Assembly (NCBI GenBank): GCA_928724745.1
Contig: CAKMXJ010000002.1
Coordinates: forward strand, 558,001-622,000
From: Anthracocystis setariae
Lineage: Eukaryota > Basidiomycota > Ustilaginomycetes > Ustilaginales > Ustilaginaceae
Reading direction: 5' to 3'
DNA: 64,000 nucleotides
The position numbers and the translations under genes are program-made. Under the pieces are notes generated by a model. That model did not search any database. It had not been told where the DNA came from and saw only the letters and a list, made by a program, of their open reading frames with translations. This document shows, piece after piece, positions 18,896-27,403 of the stretch (positions are counted from its first letter, which is position 1; the number at the start of each line of letters is the position of its first letter).

Positions 18896-20167
18896 CTACA
18901 AACCAATACGCTCGAGGAACATTTTTGCGAACCAGGCTGTCCCTGGTGTACCTGTGACTTCGTCGACCACGCCAATAGGTGACTCTTCCCCTTGCACTTG
19001 AGCTTCCGTTGGGTGTACAGGCACGTCGGGATTCTCAATGGTATGTAATCTCTCCGCTTCCTCTGCTCTGTTTCCACCTGCTTTTGTTTTGCTTGTTCTG
19101 CCCACGTATCTTCGATCCACTACACAGAACCCTCGTGTCAACTCACCGCAAGTCTCGATCTGAAACCTTCTCTCGCTGTGCTGCCAGCTGTTGCTGTTCG
19201 CCGCTGCTACACCTGGCATGGGAGCAAACACCGCATGAGCAAGGGCTAATGGATCATGAGCTTCAAAGTTGTCGTGTTGATCCGGATGAAACTCTTCTGG
19301 AGCGACCAGATTGTTGGTGAAAGCCCTAGGGTGGGTGAGGAAAGTGCCGATGAACTTTTCCAGATGGCTTGCCCCCTTGGGTGTATCGTCTGGTGAATCA
19401 TACGTCGCCTTGACCAACTTAGAGTAGGGCACTGTATGTTTGCCTGTAATGTCCAACGCCAGCACTTGAATAGGGAGACGTTTGGCGTTTAACGCAGCAT
19501 GTCGTGGCGCTTCGTCAATAAGGACCTTGACCGCATACGGATCCGCGTACCAGTTGAACTCGGCTACTGGAGATGTGTTGCCAGGAACATCGAAAGCTCC
19601 TCCCATTACTGAGACTCCGCCGACCTTGGCGAATGTTTCAGGATCCTTACGGAAGGCAGCGGCGAGGTTGGTCAGTGGACCGAGAGCGGCAATCCGAACT
19701 GTGTTGGGCGGATACTGCCTTATGATATCGAGGATGACGTCTGCTGCATGTTGGTCGGTCGGCGAAAGTGGTGCAGGTGCTTGTTCCGGCACTGGGAAAG
19801 GATTGGTGGGCAGCCAGTGAAGACCAGAGAGTCCATCTCGACCATGAAAGTAAGAAGCGGTCATCATCTTGCCCTCCAGAGGCTCGGTTGAACCGCTCGC
19901 TACGATGATGGGCTCGGCATCGGCGTGGAAGTTTCGATACCGATGCTTGACATCATCGGAAGTGTTGGGGTCAGCAAGATGGCGTTGCAGCACCGCACCA
20001 GTGCGGAGGACATTGGCGTAGGCATGATCAAGGGTGGTGTTGCCAAAAGTGAGTGTGAGGGCTTTCACAGCAACTTCATCGGGCGAGGCGAGCGCGAGTA
20101 GGATAGCAAGGACATCGTCAACGCCTGGATCCGTATCGATGATAAGCGGTGTTGGTGTCAAAATCAT
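18896..20167 (-). CDS. Inosine-uridine preferring nucleoside hydrolase family protein
   Basis: Single exon, 423 aa, ATG at 20165-20167. The N-terminal PLIIDTDPGVDDVLAILLAL has the DxDxxxDD calcium/active-site cluster of the family. Other expected blocks are RIAALGPLTNLAAAFRKDP, VMGGAFDVPGNTSPVAEFNW (with the Asn-Trp-Asp-like substrate loop) and the C-terminal HDPLALAHAVF, which supplies the last metal-binding Asp. It is longer than the roughly 315-aa protozoan enzymes because of an insertion after residue 110 and a C-terminal extension. The expected role is cleavage of purine or pyrimidine ribonucleosides to base and ribose for salvage or catabolism. Confidence 0.92.
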   Translation of the reverse strand: MILTPTPLIIDTDPGVDDVLAILLALASPDEVAVKALTLTFGNTTLDHAYANVLRTGAVLQRHLADPNTSDDVKHRYRNFHADAEPIIVASGSTEPLEGKMMTASYFHGRDGLSGLHWLPTNPFPVPEQAPAPLSPTDQHAADVILDIIRQYPPNTVRIAALGPLTNLAAAFRKDPETFAKVGGVSVMGGAFDVPGNTSPVAEFNWYADPYAVKVLIDEAPRHAALNAKRLPIQVLALDITGKHTVPYSKLVKATYDSPDDTPKGASHLEKFIGTFLTHPRAFTNNLVAPEEFHPDQHDNFEAHDPLALAHAVFAPMPGVAAANSNSWQHSERRFQIETCGELTRGFCVVDRRYVGRTSKTKAGGNRAEEAERLHTIENPDVPVHPTEAQVQGEESPIGVVDEVTGTPGTAWFAKMFLERIGL

Positions 20168-20940
20168 TTCTTAGCTGTTCGTACCTACACGAGGGCTTTT
20201 GACGTGGCAGTAAATGAAGGTCCGGTTTATATCCCCTACTTAGCAAGGTCGGGATGAAGCATTCGTTTGGCGGGTTCCAATTAGCCGTGCATGCACGGTA
20301 CCACCAAGGGGTACAGCCCTGACCCACCGAAACCTGGCCTCAATGAACTTCGGCCATTTCCGAAGCCATTATATATAAATCATTGTTTGTTAGCCGAAAA
20401 GAATGTCCCAATCTTTTAATTCTCTAAATTAGATTCGATGGATGTGCTCAAAAATGCCGCGGATTTAAGAATTCGTTCATGATAGTCGCCCTCCACTTGG
20501 CTCCAGATCGGCGTTGAGGAGCGTTCGCCGGTGCCAGAGGGAAAAATCAGCTGAGAGTCGGTTGGAAAGCAGAAAAAAAAAGGTGGGCTTCAACACCTAC
20601 ACCTTGCCAACCTTTGCACCAAATGCACATCACAGCAGATCTGAAGATTTTTTTTTTTTTTTTTGTTTAATGTTTCATGCAAGCATCGCCGACAACGTTA
20701 CTGTATAGCATTTCATCGCCCACCGCAGTCGGCAGTAATGAGCCGGTGTGAGCCGTGGTAGCGTAATCGGCGTTGGTTACATTCCGCCTCGTCTTTAGCG
20801 CCTCCGCCGAGCACTAAAGTGGTTTGCCTAGTCCAAACGAATCAAATCATGTACATCCCCTTCCGTCCACTTTTACCCATCCGTCCTTCCAACCATTCAC
20901 TCACTCCCTCACCGCATCACATCCCATCGCAGCATCAAAA
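20168..20940. other. Divergent promoter region of nucleosidase and glutathione peroxidase genes
   Basis: About 770 AT-richer bases between genes transcribed away from each other. ATATATAAAT at 20371-20380 is about 205 bases upstream of the nucleosidase start and could act as its TATA element. A run of 16 T lies near 20649-20664. No gene was seen. Confidence 0.5.
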
Positions 20941-21635
20941 ATGGTCTCTTTCTACGATCTCAAAGCCAAGAAGCCCAGTCAGGAGGAGTACACCTTCGAT
21001 CAGCTCAAGGGCAAGGTCGTCCTCGTCGTCAACACCGCCTCCAAGTGCGGTTACACTCCTCAATTTGCCGAACTCGAGGAGCTCAACAAGCAATACGCCG
21101 ACAAGGGACTCCAGATCCTCGGCTTCCCTTGCAACCAGTTTGCCGGTCAGGATCCAGAAAACGATGACAAGATCGGAGAGTTCTGCCAGCGTGTAAGTAT
21201 TTCACACTCGCCCGAGCCCAAACCATCCTGGACTTATGACACTGTGAGACAGGAACTGACGAGTCAAACTTGCGTCTTTCGATGCCCAATGTTGGTCATC
21301 ACAGAACTACGGCGTGAGCTTCCCCATGATGGCCAAGTCCGACGTCAACGGCAGCAACACCAACGAGGTTTTCGCATTCTTGAAGAAGGAAGAGAAGGGT
21401 ATTCTCGGTACCGAGATGATCAGTGAGTACAAGCACCTTGTTCCCTGGATGACTGGCGAGCAACTGACTGATCTCTTGTTTTCGCTTGTCCACTCCCCAT
21501 CGCGCCTTCTACGCTGTAGAGTGGAACTTCACCAAGTTCCTGGTCGACAAGAACGGCAAGGTCGTCGAGCGATACGGCTCCAACACCAAGCCCTCCTCTA
21601 TCGCCCCTACCATCGAGAAGCTCCTTGCCCAGTAA
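20941..21635 (+). CDS. Glutathione peroxidase (Gpx3/Hyr1-type thiol peroxidase)
   Basis: Three exons, 20941-21192, 21305-21422 and 21520-21635, give 161 aa, the standard size. Splice sites are GTAAGT/CAG and GTGAGT/TAG and the phases match. The catalytic tetrad is visible: cysteine in [12 protein letters not shown] (Cys, not selenocysteine), glutamine in the [13 protein letters not shown] block, and tryptophan-asparagine in [13 protein letters not shown]. The second cysteine in GFPCNQF is the resolving residue used by fungal Hyr1-type enzymes, which use thioredoxin and can sense peroxide. It is likely cytosolic; no targeting peptide is seen. Confidence 0.95.
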
Positions 21636-21866
21636 ATAATTTTCTTCTCTAACCCGATACCACATCTCATGCGATATCGCAATCTCGTTCTTTGATCGAC
21701 CATCAAAAATTATGTCTCACTACTACACTCATGGATTTGCTAATACTACTCATTCCACCCCATGCACCACGCTCTGGACAGTAGGAGATTGTTCTTAGCA
21801 TTGCGCGGAAAAGAGAAGCTTACAACCGGCCGGGAGACCAAAGGATCGGGAATGGGGGGGGCGGAA

Positions 21867-22895
21867 CTACTGCTTGCCAGAGTAAACGCTCTCGGTATGC
21901 ATGACTGCAACGATTTCCTTGATGCTTTCGGTGCTTGCTGCTCGGACTGTTTGAATGGTGGTCTTGTTAGCGAATGCGGTGATGGCATGCAGGATCAGCG
22001 CAAAGATCCACACTCCGCAGATCCCCCACAGCGTACCTGCTTGGCTCATATCGAGTTCGAGCAAATAGACGCCACGCGAGTTCATGGCTGTTTGAGAGGT
22101 AACGATAGATGAGCCGGCCATGTAGGATGCAACGGCAGAACAGAGGGCTTCGATGAAGGAGACGATCTGAAAGAAGGAATCGGATCCAAACACAATGTTG
22201 AATGCTTGCGAAGGCTTCAACCCCATCGCCGACAGAGTCACAGCAGCAGAGGGTGGTTTGGATGAACCGGACGAGAGCGAGCGGATCGCAGCGACCTTGT
22301 TAACAGCGACTGTCATGGACAGCTTGTGTGCAGAAGAACTAGCTGCCAGACCGGTGAGCATGTTGAGAACACCGCGTACGTATGTTCCGTTGTCGGACGA
22401 GATGCGCGCAAATTTGACGAGGATGAGCAGGATGATCACGCCGAAAAGAGAGATGATTCCTTCCACATGGGAGACGAAGAGGGCGGCATTCGAAGGCGTC
22501 TCACCTCCTGAGCTTCCATCGTCGGACGGTACTTGAGGGATAGACGAGGGAGGCTTGGTGGCATCATCCATAATCATAGCAACGCTTCGCCTCCCTGCTG
22601 TGGCAGCAACATCTTCCAGGGTTTGGCCTTTCTTGCCTCCCCTTCTAGATACAGCGGTGCCATTGTCGACTATGCTGGCGGCTCGCATGTTATCTCCATC
22701 CCCAGCGCTAGCTTGGCTTTGCGAGGAAGCTTGGCTCGCAGCAGCAGCGGCAACCGCGAGGCAATACTTTCCCCGACGAGTAGCACCGAGAGACCGACCA
22801 CGCGAGGGGATCTGGCCGCTCCCGATACGTGTGTATCTTCCATTGGCATCCGAGTAGTTGGCTGGTTTGCTTGGTGACAGCGTAAAGCTGGGCAT
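21867..22895 (-). CDS. Membrane protein of unknown function
   Basis: Single exon, 342 aa from the ATG at 22893-22895; seven more codons upstream begin with GTG and are not used. The N-terminal 130 residues are Ser/Ala/Arg-rich low complexity. Hydrophobic segments follow: VEGIISLFGVIILLILVKFA, the region SDSFFQIVSFIEALCSAVAS, and the C-terminal LWGICGVWIFALILHAITAF. A soluble tail IKEIVAVMHTESVYSGKQ ends the protein. A central part reads GVLNMLTGLAASSSAHKLSM. I do not recognise the family. It is convergent with the glutathione peroxidase gene, with 230 bases between stops. Confidence 0.72.
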   Translation of the reverse strand: MPSFTLSPSKPANYSDANGRYTRIGSGQIPSRGRSLGATRRGKYCLAVAAAAASQASSQSQASAGDGDNMRAASIVDNGTAVSRRGGKKGQTLEDVAATAGRRSVAMIMDDATKPPSSIPQVPSDDGSSGGETPSNAALFVSHVEGIISLFGVIILLILVKFARISSDNGTYVRGVLNMLTGLAASSSAHKLSMTVAVNKVAAIRSLSSGSSKPPSAAVTLSAMGLKPSQAFNIVFGSDSFFQIVSFIEALCSAVASYMAGSSIVTSQTAMNSRGVYLLELDMSQAGTLWGICGVWIFALILHAITAFANKTTIQTVRAASTESIKEIVAVMHTESVYSGKQ

Positions 22896-23172
22896 GCTGA
22901 ATAGATCGCAGGCCACTTAGGATGTCGCTGTGGTGTCGGTTTGGAAGATTGGCAGACTAGCTGTGCTGAATAGGAATGCAAGGAAAGTGGTTCAAAAGAG
23001 TGTAGTAAAGATCGTGTGTAGAGGCGGTGCAAGTGATAACGTGTTCGGACGGTTATAGATGGGGGCTAAGAAGGGGGAGGAGGGAGGAGGAAAGATGAGG
23101 GATTGGGAGAGGTCGGCTGGATCCAGACGCCGCAACGTCCCATTATGAGCTGGGCGATTGTGGCTGGTGTAG

Positions 23173-23517
23173 TCAGCGCAATCTCTGCTCAATGGCGTCG
23201 AATGGGCTCAGAGCATCTTCGATATCCTCAAGCTCCTTCGATGCCAACACTTCCTTGGCAGCAGTCCACTGCCGACACCTGAAACCGACTTCACAGGACG
23301 ACAAGCATTTAACCGCTGCACTCTACGTCAACCGATGCATCACCTTGCACGATTAACTCGGACTCGAAAGCCAGCAGCAAAGGAATCTTGTGCTGTTTGA
23401 CAAGTTGCAGAGAGCTGTCGACCAGCGCAGGCGACTTGGACAATGGGCAGTGGAACTAAGGCAATGATGCGGTCAAGCTAGAGAATGGCTCAACTCCAAT
23501 ACTGCTTGATCCTGCAT
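23173..23517 (-). CDS. Candidate small three-exon gene (80 aa), unknown function
   Basis: There is no long ORF here, but three minus-strand blocks join in phase: 23517-23503 (MQDQA), 23455-23344 (from FHCPLSKSPALVD to LAFESELIVQ) and 23288-23173 (from VGFRCRQWTAAKEVLASKE to FDAIEQRLR then TGA). Introns would be 47 and 55 nt, with donors GTATTG and GTGATG and acceptors TTAG and GAAG. The donors are not ideal, so the exon borders, the first exon especially, are uncertain. The amphipathic, charged composition of the last two blocks looks protein-coding. I cannot assign a family. The gene would lie between the unknown membrane protein and the paraoxonase-like gene. Confidence 0.35.
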
Positions 23518-23695
23518 CGGGGCGGACCTGGAAATTTCAGCGACATCAGAGCTTAACGGAGGATCTTCACACAACATTTTACGCCACGAATTTTGAGCCA
23601 ATTTTGGGACCCCTTTTTCGGAGCGTATTTCCTACCATTAAAAGAATGTACTCAGAACCGTTAGTCCACAAAGAGCATGCTGGTCAAGGTGAAAT

Positions 23696-25567
23696 TCATA
23701 CCTCGATACGATCCTCGGGCAAGGAGCAAACAGCGATACCACGCTCCTCGTACGCTCCAGCAACGTAGAGCAGCTTCTTGTGGATGTCCACAGCCATTGC
23801 AGTGGGCACTGTAGGCAAGAATCCATGCTTCTTCAACTCGTCGACGCTCCTGGCTTCCAGCTCGGCTTTGGTCTCCTGCGGGCTTCTGAAGACGTTGAAA
23901 GTGTGGAACTCCTTCCTGAGCCAAATGCCCTGGTCCCTCTTGGTCTTGAGCTTCTCCGTCTCCCACGGGTGCGCGACGACATTGCCGAAATGGCGGAACA
24001 GATAGGTAGTCTGATCGATTTTGCCTGCGGGTCTTGGTGGCCTTTCGGAGCTTGACAGAGCCTGAGACGAGGCAGAGAGACCAAGCCGACGGCGACGATC
24101 ATCTCGTTGCGAAGCGATCCACTTCTCAGCTGCACGAGTGCTCGGATTGCCGGCAGTCCAGCTTCGTCCATATTCATCAATCACCATGGCACGAATGGGA
24201 GTGTCGAGTTCGATGTTGTAAAAGTTGACAAACGAGGGAGTGTAGGTCTTGTAGAGCATGAGCACGTTGTTGACTGAGCCATCGGGCATGGTTTGCGTCA
24301 TGCGGAAGCGGTGATCGCGAAGACCGCCGCCGACACCACGGACCCAATGCTGCTCCCATTCTTGTACGCTGGTTTTAGTTGACGAGATGGTGGGAAGGAA
24401 GAGGCCGAGAGCGGACGAGTTGGATCCTGCTGCCTGTCCTCCTCCGTTCCAGACCTGGAGGAGCTGAGGGAAACCAACGCGCTGTTCCGGATTGCTGCCA
24501 TCGAGACGGATTGCCATGGTGCTGTTGATCGACGAGTGGTGGAGAAACACCTTGTCCGAGACTTTGTCACCAGCGCGAGAGTGCTTGGAGGAAAGCACGG
24601 ACAGGATGGGGTCCATCATGGAAGTGAAGACATCGGAAAGCTCGGCCAATGCCTTGTCGGCAGTGCGTTCGGGGAAGGAAGTGACGAAAAAGCTTGGTAT
24701 GCGAATCTCCTGGCTCGCCTTAGCGGCTACATCGTCATCCTTGGTCCCCTCAAGATTGTCCGGGTTGTCCTTGAGGTGCTTAGGCTTGGGATAATCGCGA
24801 GGGATGCGTTCGCCGTACTGCTCCTCGAACACAGCGATGCGGAAGGGGTCGACGTTCAAGAGTTCATCCCAGTCGAATTGAGCGCCGAGAAGAGCTTGAC
24901 CATGGACTCGCTTGATCCATCGTAGCGTTGTGTGGTCCTTTCCACCAATCTTGTCGAGGTCGTGCACGAAAACATCGACCACACCGGGCTTGTCAGCGTA
25001 CGGCTTGTTTGCGACGAGCACGAGGTTGGCAGGAGGTTCAGGCCTGGCGTTTTCGCCCTGCTTGGGCTCTTCAACATAGTAAGGGTTGGAAGCGGTGACG
25101 GCGATGCCGAGGGGATGGAAGGTGGACTGCAAATCGGCGGGTGCTTGGAGTGGGTACTCGGGAGGAGGCGATGCAATGTAAAGTTTACGAGGAACGTTGG
25201 GACGGCTGGTATCCCAAGCCCAGATGGCGGGCGTGCCGTATTCTTCGGCAAGCTTGTTGCTACCATCCTCGAAGAGACCGGCGCGAGCATCCCATGTCAA
25301 TCTAGTAGGGTCACAGCTGAGGTAGGCAACGCCGGTGCGCTTATCGAGAACGACATCCTCACAGAAGGAGGGCTCGCTGGGACCAGCGGGTTCGTTGGGT
25401 CGACGTGTGGAAAGAGGCTGGCAATGTTCGAGGTTGAGCAGATCAGGACCCTGCGTTGTCGGATCGACGATCTCTCCGTGGAGCCTGAGGTGTTTCTGGT
25501 AAGGAAAGTACGAGAATGCGGAGAGCAGAGCCACCGCGATGGATGAGATGGCGACCGGAATCAACAT
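23696..25567 (-). CDS. Paraoxonase/arylesterase-like beta-propeller protein, membrane-anchored
   Basis: Single ORF, 623 aa from the ATG at 25565-25567. The N-terminal MLIPVAISSIAVALLSAFSY is a signal anchor. CEDVVLDKRTGVAYLSCDPT and the C-terminal PTAMAVDIHKKLLYVAGAYE are consistent with the calcium-dependent paraoxonase/arylesterase (PON) six-bladed propeller family; FHPLGIAV and NLVLVANKPYA provide the matching inner strands. Compared with the 355-aa animal PONs it carries long insertions. The reaction could be lactonase or arylesterase, but this is inferred. The last codons read GAG GTA TGA; GTATGA could also be a weak splice donor leading to a further 3' exon, so the C-terminus is not certain. 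Confidence 0.65.
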   Translation of the reverse strand: MLIPVAISSIAVALLSAFSYFPYQKHLRLHGEIVDPTTQGPDLLNLEHCQPLSTRRPNEPAGPSEPSFCEDVVLDKRTGVAYLSCDPTRLTWDARAGLFEDGSNKLAEEYGTPAIWAWDTSRPNVPRKLYIASPPPEYPLQAPADLQSTFHPLGIAVTASNPYYVEEPKQGENARPEPPANLVLVANKPYADKPGVVDVFVHDLDKIGGKDHTTLRWIKRVHGQALLGAQFDWDELLNVDPFRIAVFEEQYGERIPRDYPKPKHLKDNPDNLEGTKDDDVAAKASQEIRIPSFFVTSFPERTADKALAELSDVFTSMMDPILSVLSSKHSRAGDKVSDKVFLHHSSINSTMAIRLDGSNPEQRVGFPQLLQVWNGGGQAAGSNSSALGLFLPTISSTKTSVQEWEQHWVRGVGGGLRDHRFRMTQTMPDGSVNNVLMLYKTYTPSFVNFYNIELDTPIRAMVIDEYGRSWTAGNPSTRAAEKWIASQRDDRRRRLGLSASSQALSSSERPPRPAGKIDQTTYLFRHFGNVVAHPWETEKLKTKRDQGIWLRKEFHTFNVFRSPQETKAELEARSVDELKKHGFLPTVPTAMAVDIHKKLLYVAGAYEERGIAVCSLPEDRIEV

Positions 25568-26083
25568 GCTGCTGCTTGCCAGATTTCGCCACCGTGTGTG
25601 GGGTCTTGAAGAGTAACTTGAATCTCTCCACCAAGGAACGGGTGAAGGTGAAGGAAGTAAGGCAACAAAGGCAAGCAAGACGGGCGGTGGTTGAGAGCCT
25701 TCTGATTGGTGAGCAGAACAAGTTTATCTTTCCCCACCCTTTGCGGTCGAAGCAAGATACTGTACTGTTCTGTACTGTACTCAGCACTGGACCTATACAG
25801 TAGACAAGCTGCAACGATGGAATTGCCGACGGCACGCACTGTTGAGCTTTAAATTCTTCGGAAGACTCTCGACCGCGCCACGGCGACTTCAAAATTGCAA
25901 CACTGTGAGACCGACACTACTGCTGCCGATCAAGAAATTGATCTGGCAAGTGTTGCGATAAGATAGCGGAAAAGCGCTCGGCGGCGATTGCGAAATTTGT
26001 GAGAAGTTCTCTGATCGTTGTTCTTTTTGTTCTTGGCATCCACATCCTCTCAGCGTCCCATCTCATCTAGCCAACAAAGCACC
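25568..26083. other. Divergent promoter region with TGTACTGT motifs
   Basis: About 515 bases between the PON-like gene (left, minus) and the homocysteine methyltransferase gene (right, plus). It contains repeated TACTGT/TGTACTGTAC words at about 25757-25786, a motif seen again in other intergenic regions of this window. Confidence 0.5.
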
Positions 26084-27403
26084 ATGAACGGACCTATCGA
26101 CGAAAGCCATCTCGACTCGCTGCTGGACTCTTCTCGCATCGGTATCTTGGATGGAGGTTTGGCGACCTATCTCGAGGATGGGCTCAACTTTGATCTCTCG
26201 CAAGGACCGCTTTGGAGTGCTCGTCTGCTCGATGAGAAGGAGAACGACGTGAGCGACGGCAAGGGTCAGAAGGGAATCTTCGATGCTCACCTCCATTACC
26301 TTCAGGCTGGAGCTGGTATTATTGGCACTGCCACCTACCAAGCATCGCAAGAGTCGTTCGCTAGAGCCAACTACGACCAAGTCTCGGCTTCACGCCTCAT
26401 GTCCAAAGCTGTCGACATCGCATGCGAGGCTCTGCACTCGTACAGCAACGATGCATCCTCATGTCAGCCACTCATCAGTCTCAGCTTGGGACCGTATGGC
26501 GGTATGCTTAGCAACGGAGCCGAGTACACGGGAGACTACCGACGCACTTTCTTGCCTGAATCGCATCCCCAACGAGAGCAGCAGCCTGGCCTGGAAGAGA
26601 TGGCTGCATTCCATCAGAGGAGAATCGAGGCGTTTATCGCCCAACCAACATGGAAGAACGTCGGCGTGCTCGCAGTCGAGACTGTCCCGCGAGCCGATGA
26701 GGCGCTTGCCTTCCGCATGGCTCTGGAAAACATCGTCAGGAGCCACCAACAGCAAGGCAAGCCACTCGAGCGCAAACCAGTCTATATCAGCATGGCTTTC
26801 CCTGACGACAAGCGCCTTCCCTGGCCTCCCCTGAGCTCGTCAAAAAGCAACGACGATGGCGATGTGGATATGGACGAGGATGACGATGAAGAGGATGACG
26901 CTGCCCACGACGGTGCCATTCAAGAGGAGATGAATTGGCTCGTGCAGATCGTCACGGACACGCAAGTTCAGGGTCAAGACTCGCTTTGGCCAGTTGGCGG
27001 GATCGGCATCAACTGCACCAAGCCCTACCTGCTGCCAAGGCTCGTCAATCGGATGTCGACTGCCCTTCAAACGCTCAACAAGCCTGCAAGTCAAGGGGGC
27101 ATGGATCTTGAACGTAGGAGGAACGAGGCGGGGCTGGCCAAGCCATTGCTTTTCCTTTACCCGGATGGAGGACTGGTCTACGATGCGGTCAGGAAGATAT
27201 GGCTGACTCCCTCGAATGCGGGGTCGCTTGGAGGGGACAACTCGGCCGCATCTTGGGCAACAAACCTAATGAAATTGGCCAAGAGGATCACAGCCGCAAG
27301 CGAGGCCGGGACGCCGGATGTTTGGAGGGGTGTGTTTGTGGGGGGATGCTGCAAGAGCGGTACTGACGAGATCCGTGCTCTTTGCCAGTGCAGGTCAGCA
27401 TAG
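26084..27403 (+). CDS. Homocysteine S-methyltransferase
   Basis: Single exon, 439 aa from the ATG at 26084. The family features are clear: N-terminal GILDGGLATYLEDGLNF, ITGTATYQAS-like GIIGTATYQASQESFARANY, the ETVPRADEALAF block, GGIGINCTKPYLLP with the first zinc cysteine, and the C-terminal VFVGGCCKSGTDEIRAL with the vicinal Cys pair that completes the zinc site. It transfers a methyl group from S-methylmethionine or S-adenosylmethionine to homocysteine, giving methionine (yeast Mht1/Sam4 role). An acidic insertion (DVDMDEDDDEEDDA) in the middle is unusual compared with the roughly 325-aa yeast proteins. Cytosolic. Confidence 0.93.
   Translation: MNGPIDESHLDSLLDSSRIGILDGGLATYLEDGLNFDLSQGPLWSARLLDEKENDVSDGKGQKGIFDAHLHYLQAGAGIIGTATYQASQESFARANYDQVSASRLMSKAVDIACEALHSYSNDASSCQPLISLSLGPYGGMLSNGAEYTGDYRRTFLPESHPQREQQPGLEEMAAFHQRRIEAFIAQPTWKNVGVLAVETVPRADEALAFRMALENIVRSHQQQGKPLERKPVYISMAFPDDKRLPWPPLSSSKSNDDGDVDMDEDDDEEDDAAHDGAIQEEMNWLVQIVTDTQVQGQDSLWPVGGIGINCTKPYLLPRLVNRMSTALQTLNKPASQGGMDLERRRNEAGLAKPLLFLYPDGGLVYDAVRKIWLTPSNAGSLGGDNSAASWATNLMKLAKRITAASEAGTPDVWRGVFVGGCCKSGTDEIRALCQCRSA

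Noticed and set aside
20941..21635. Possible selenoprotein glutathione peroxidase
   Set aside because: The catalytic position is encoded by a cysteine codon (CGY context), not TGA, so no SECIS machinery is needed.
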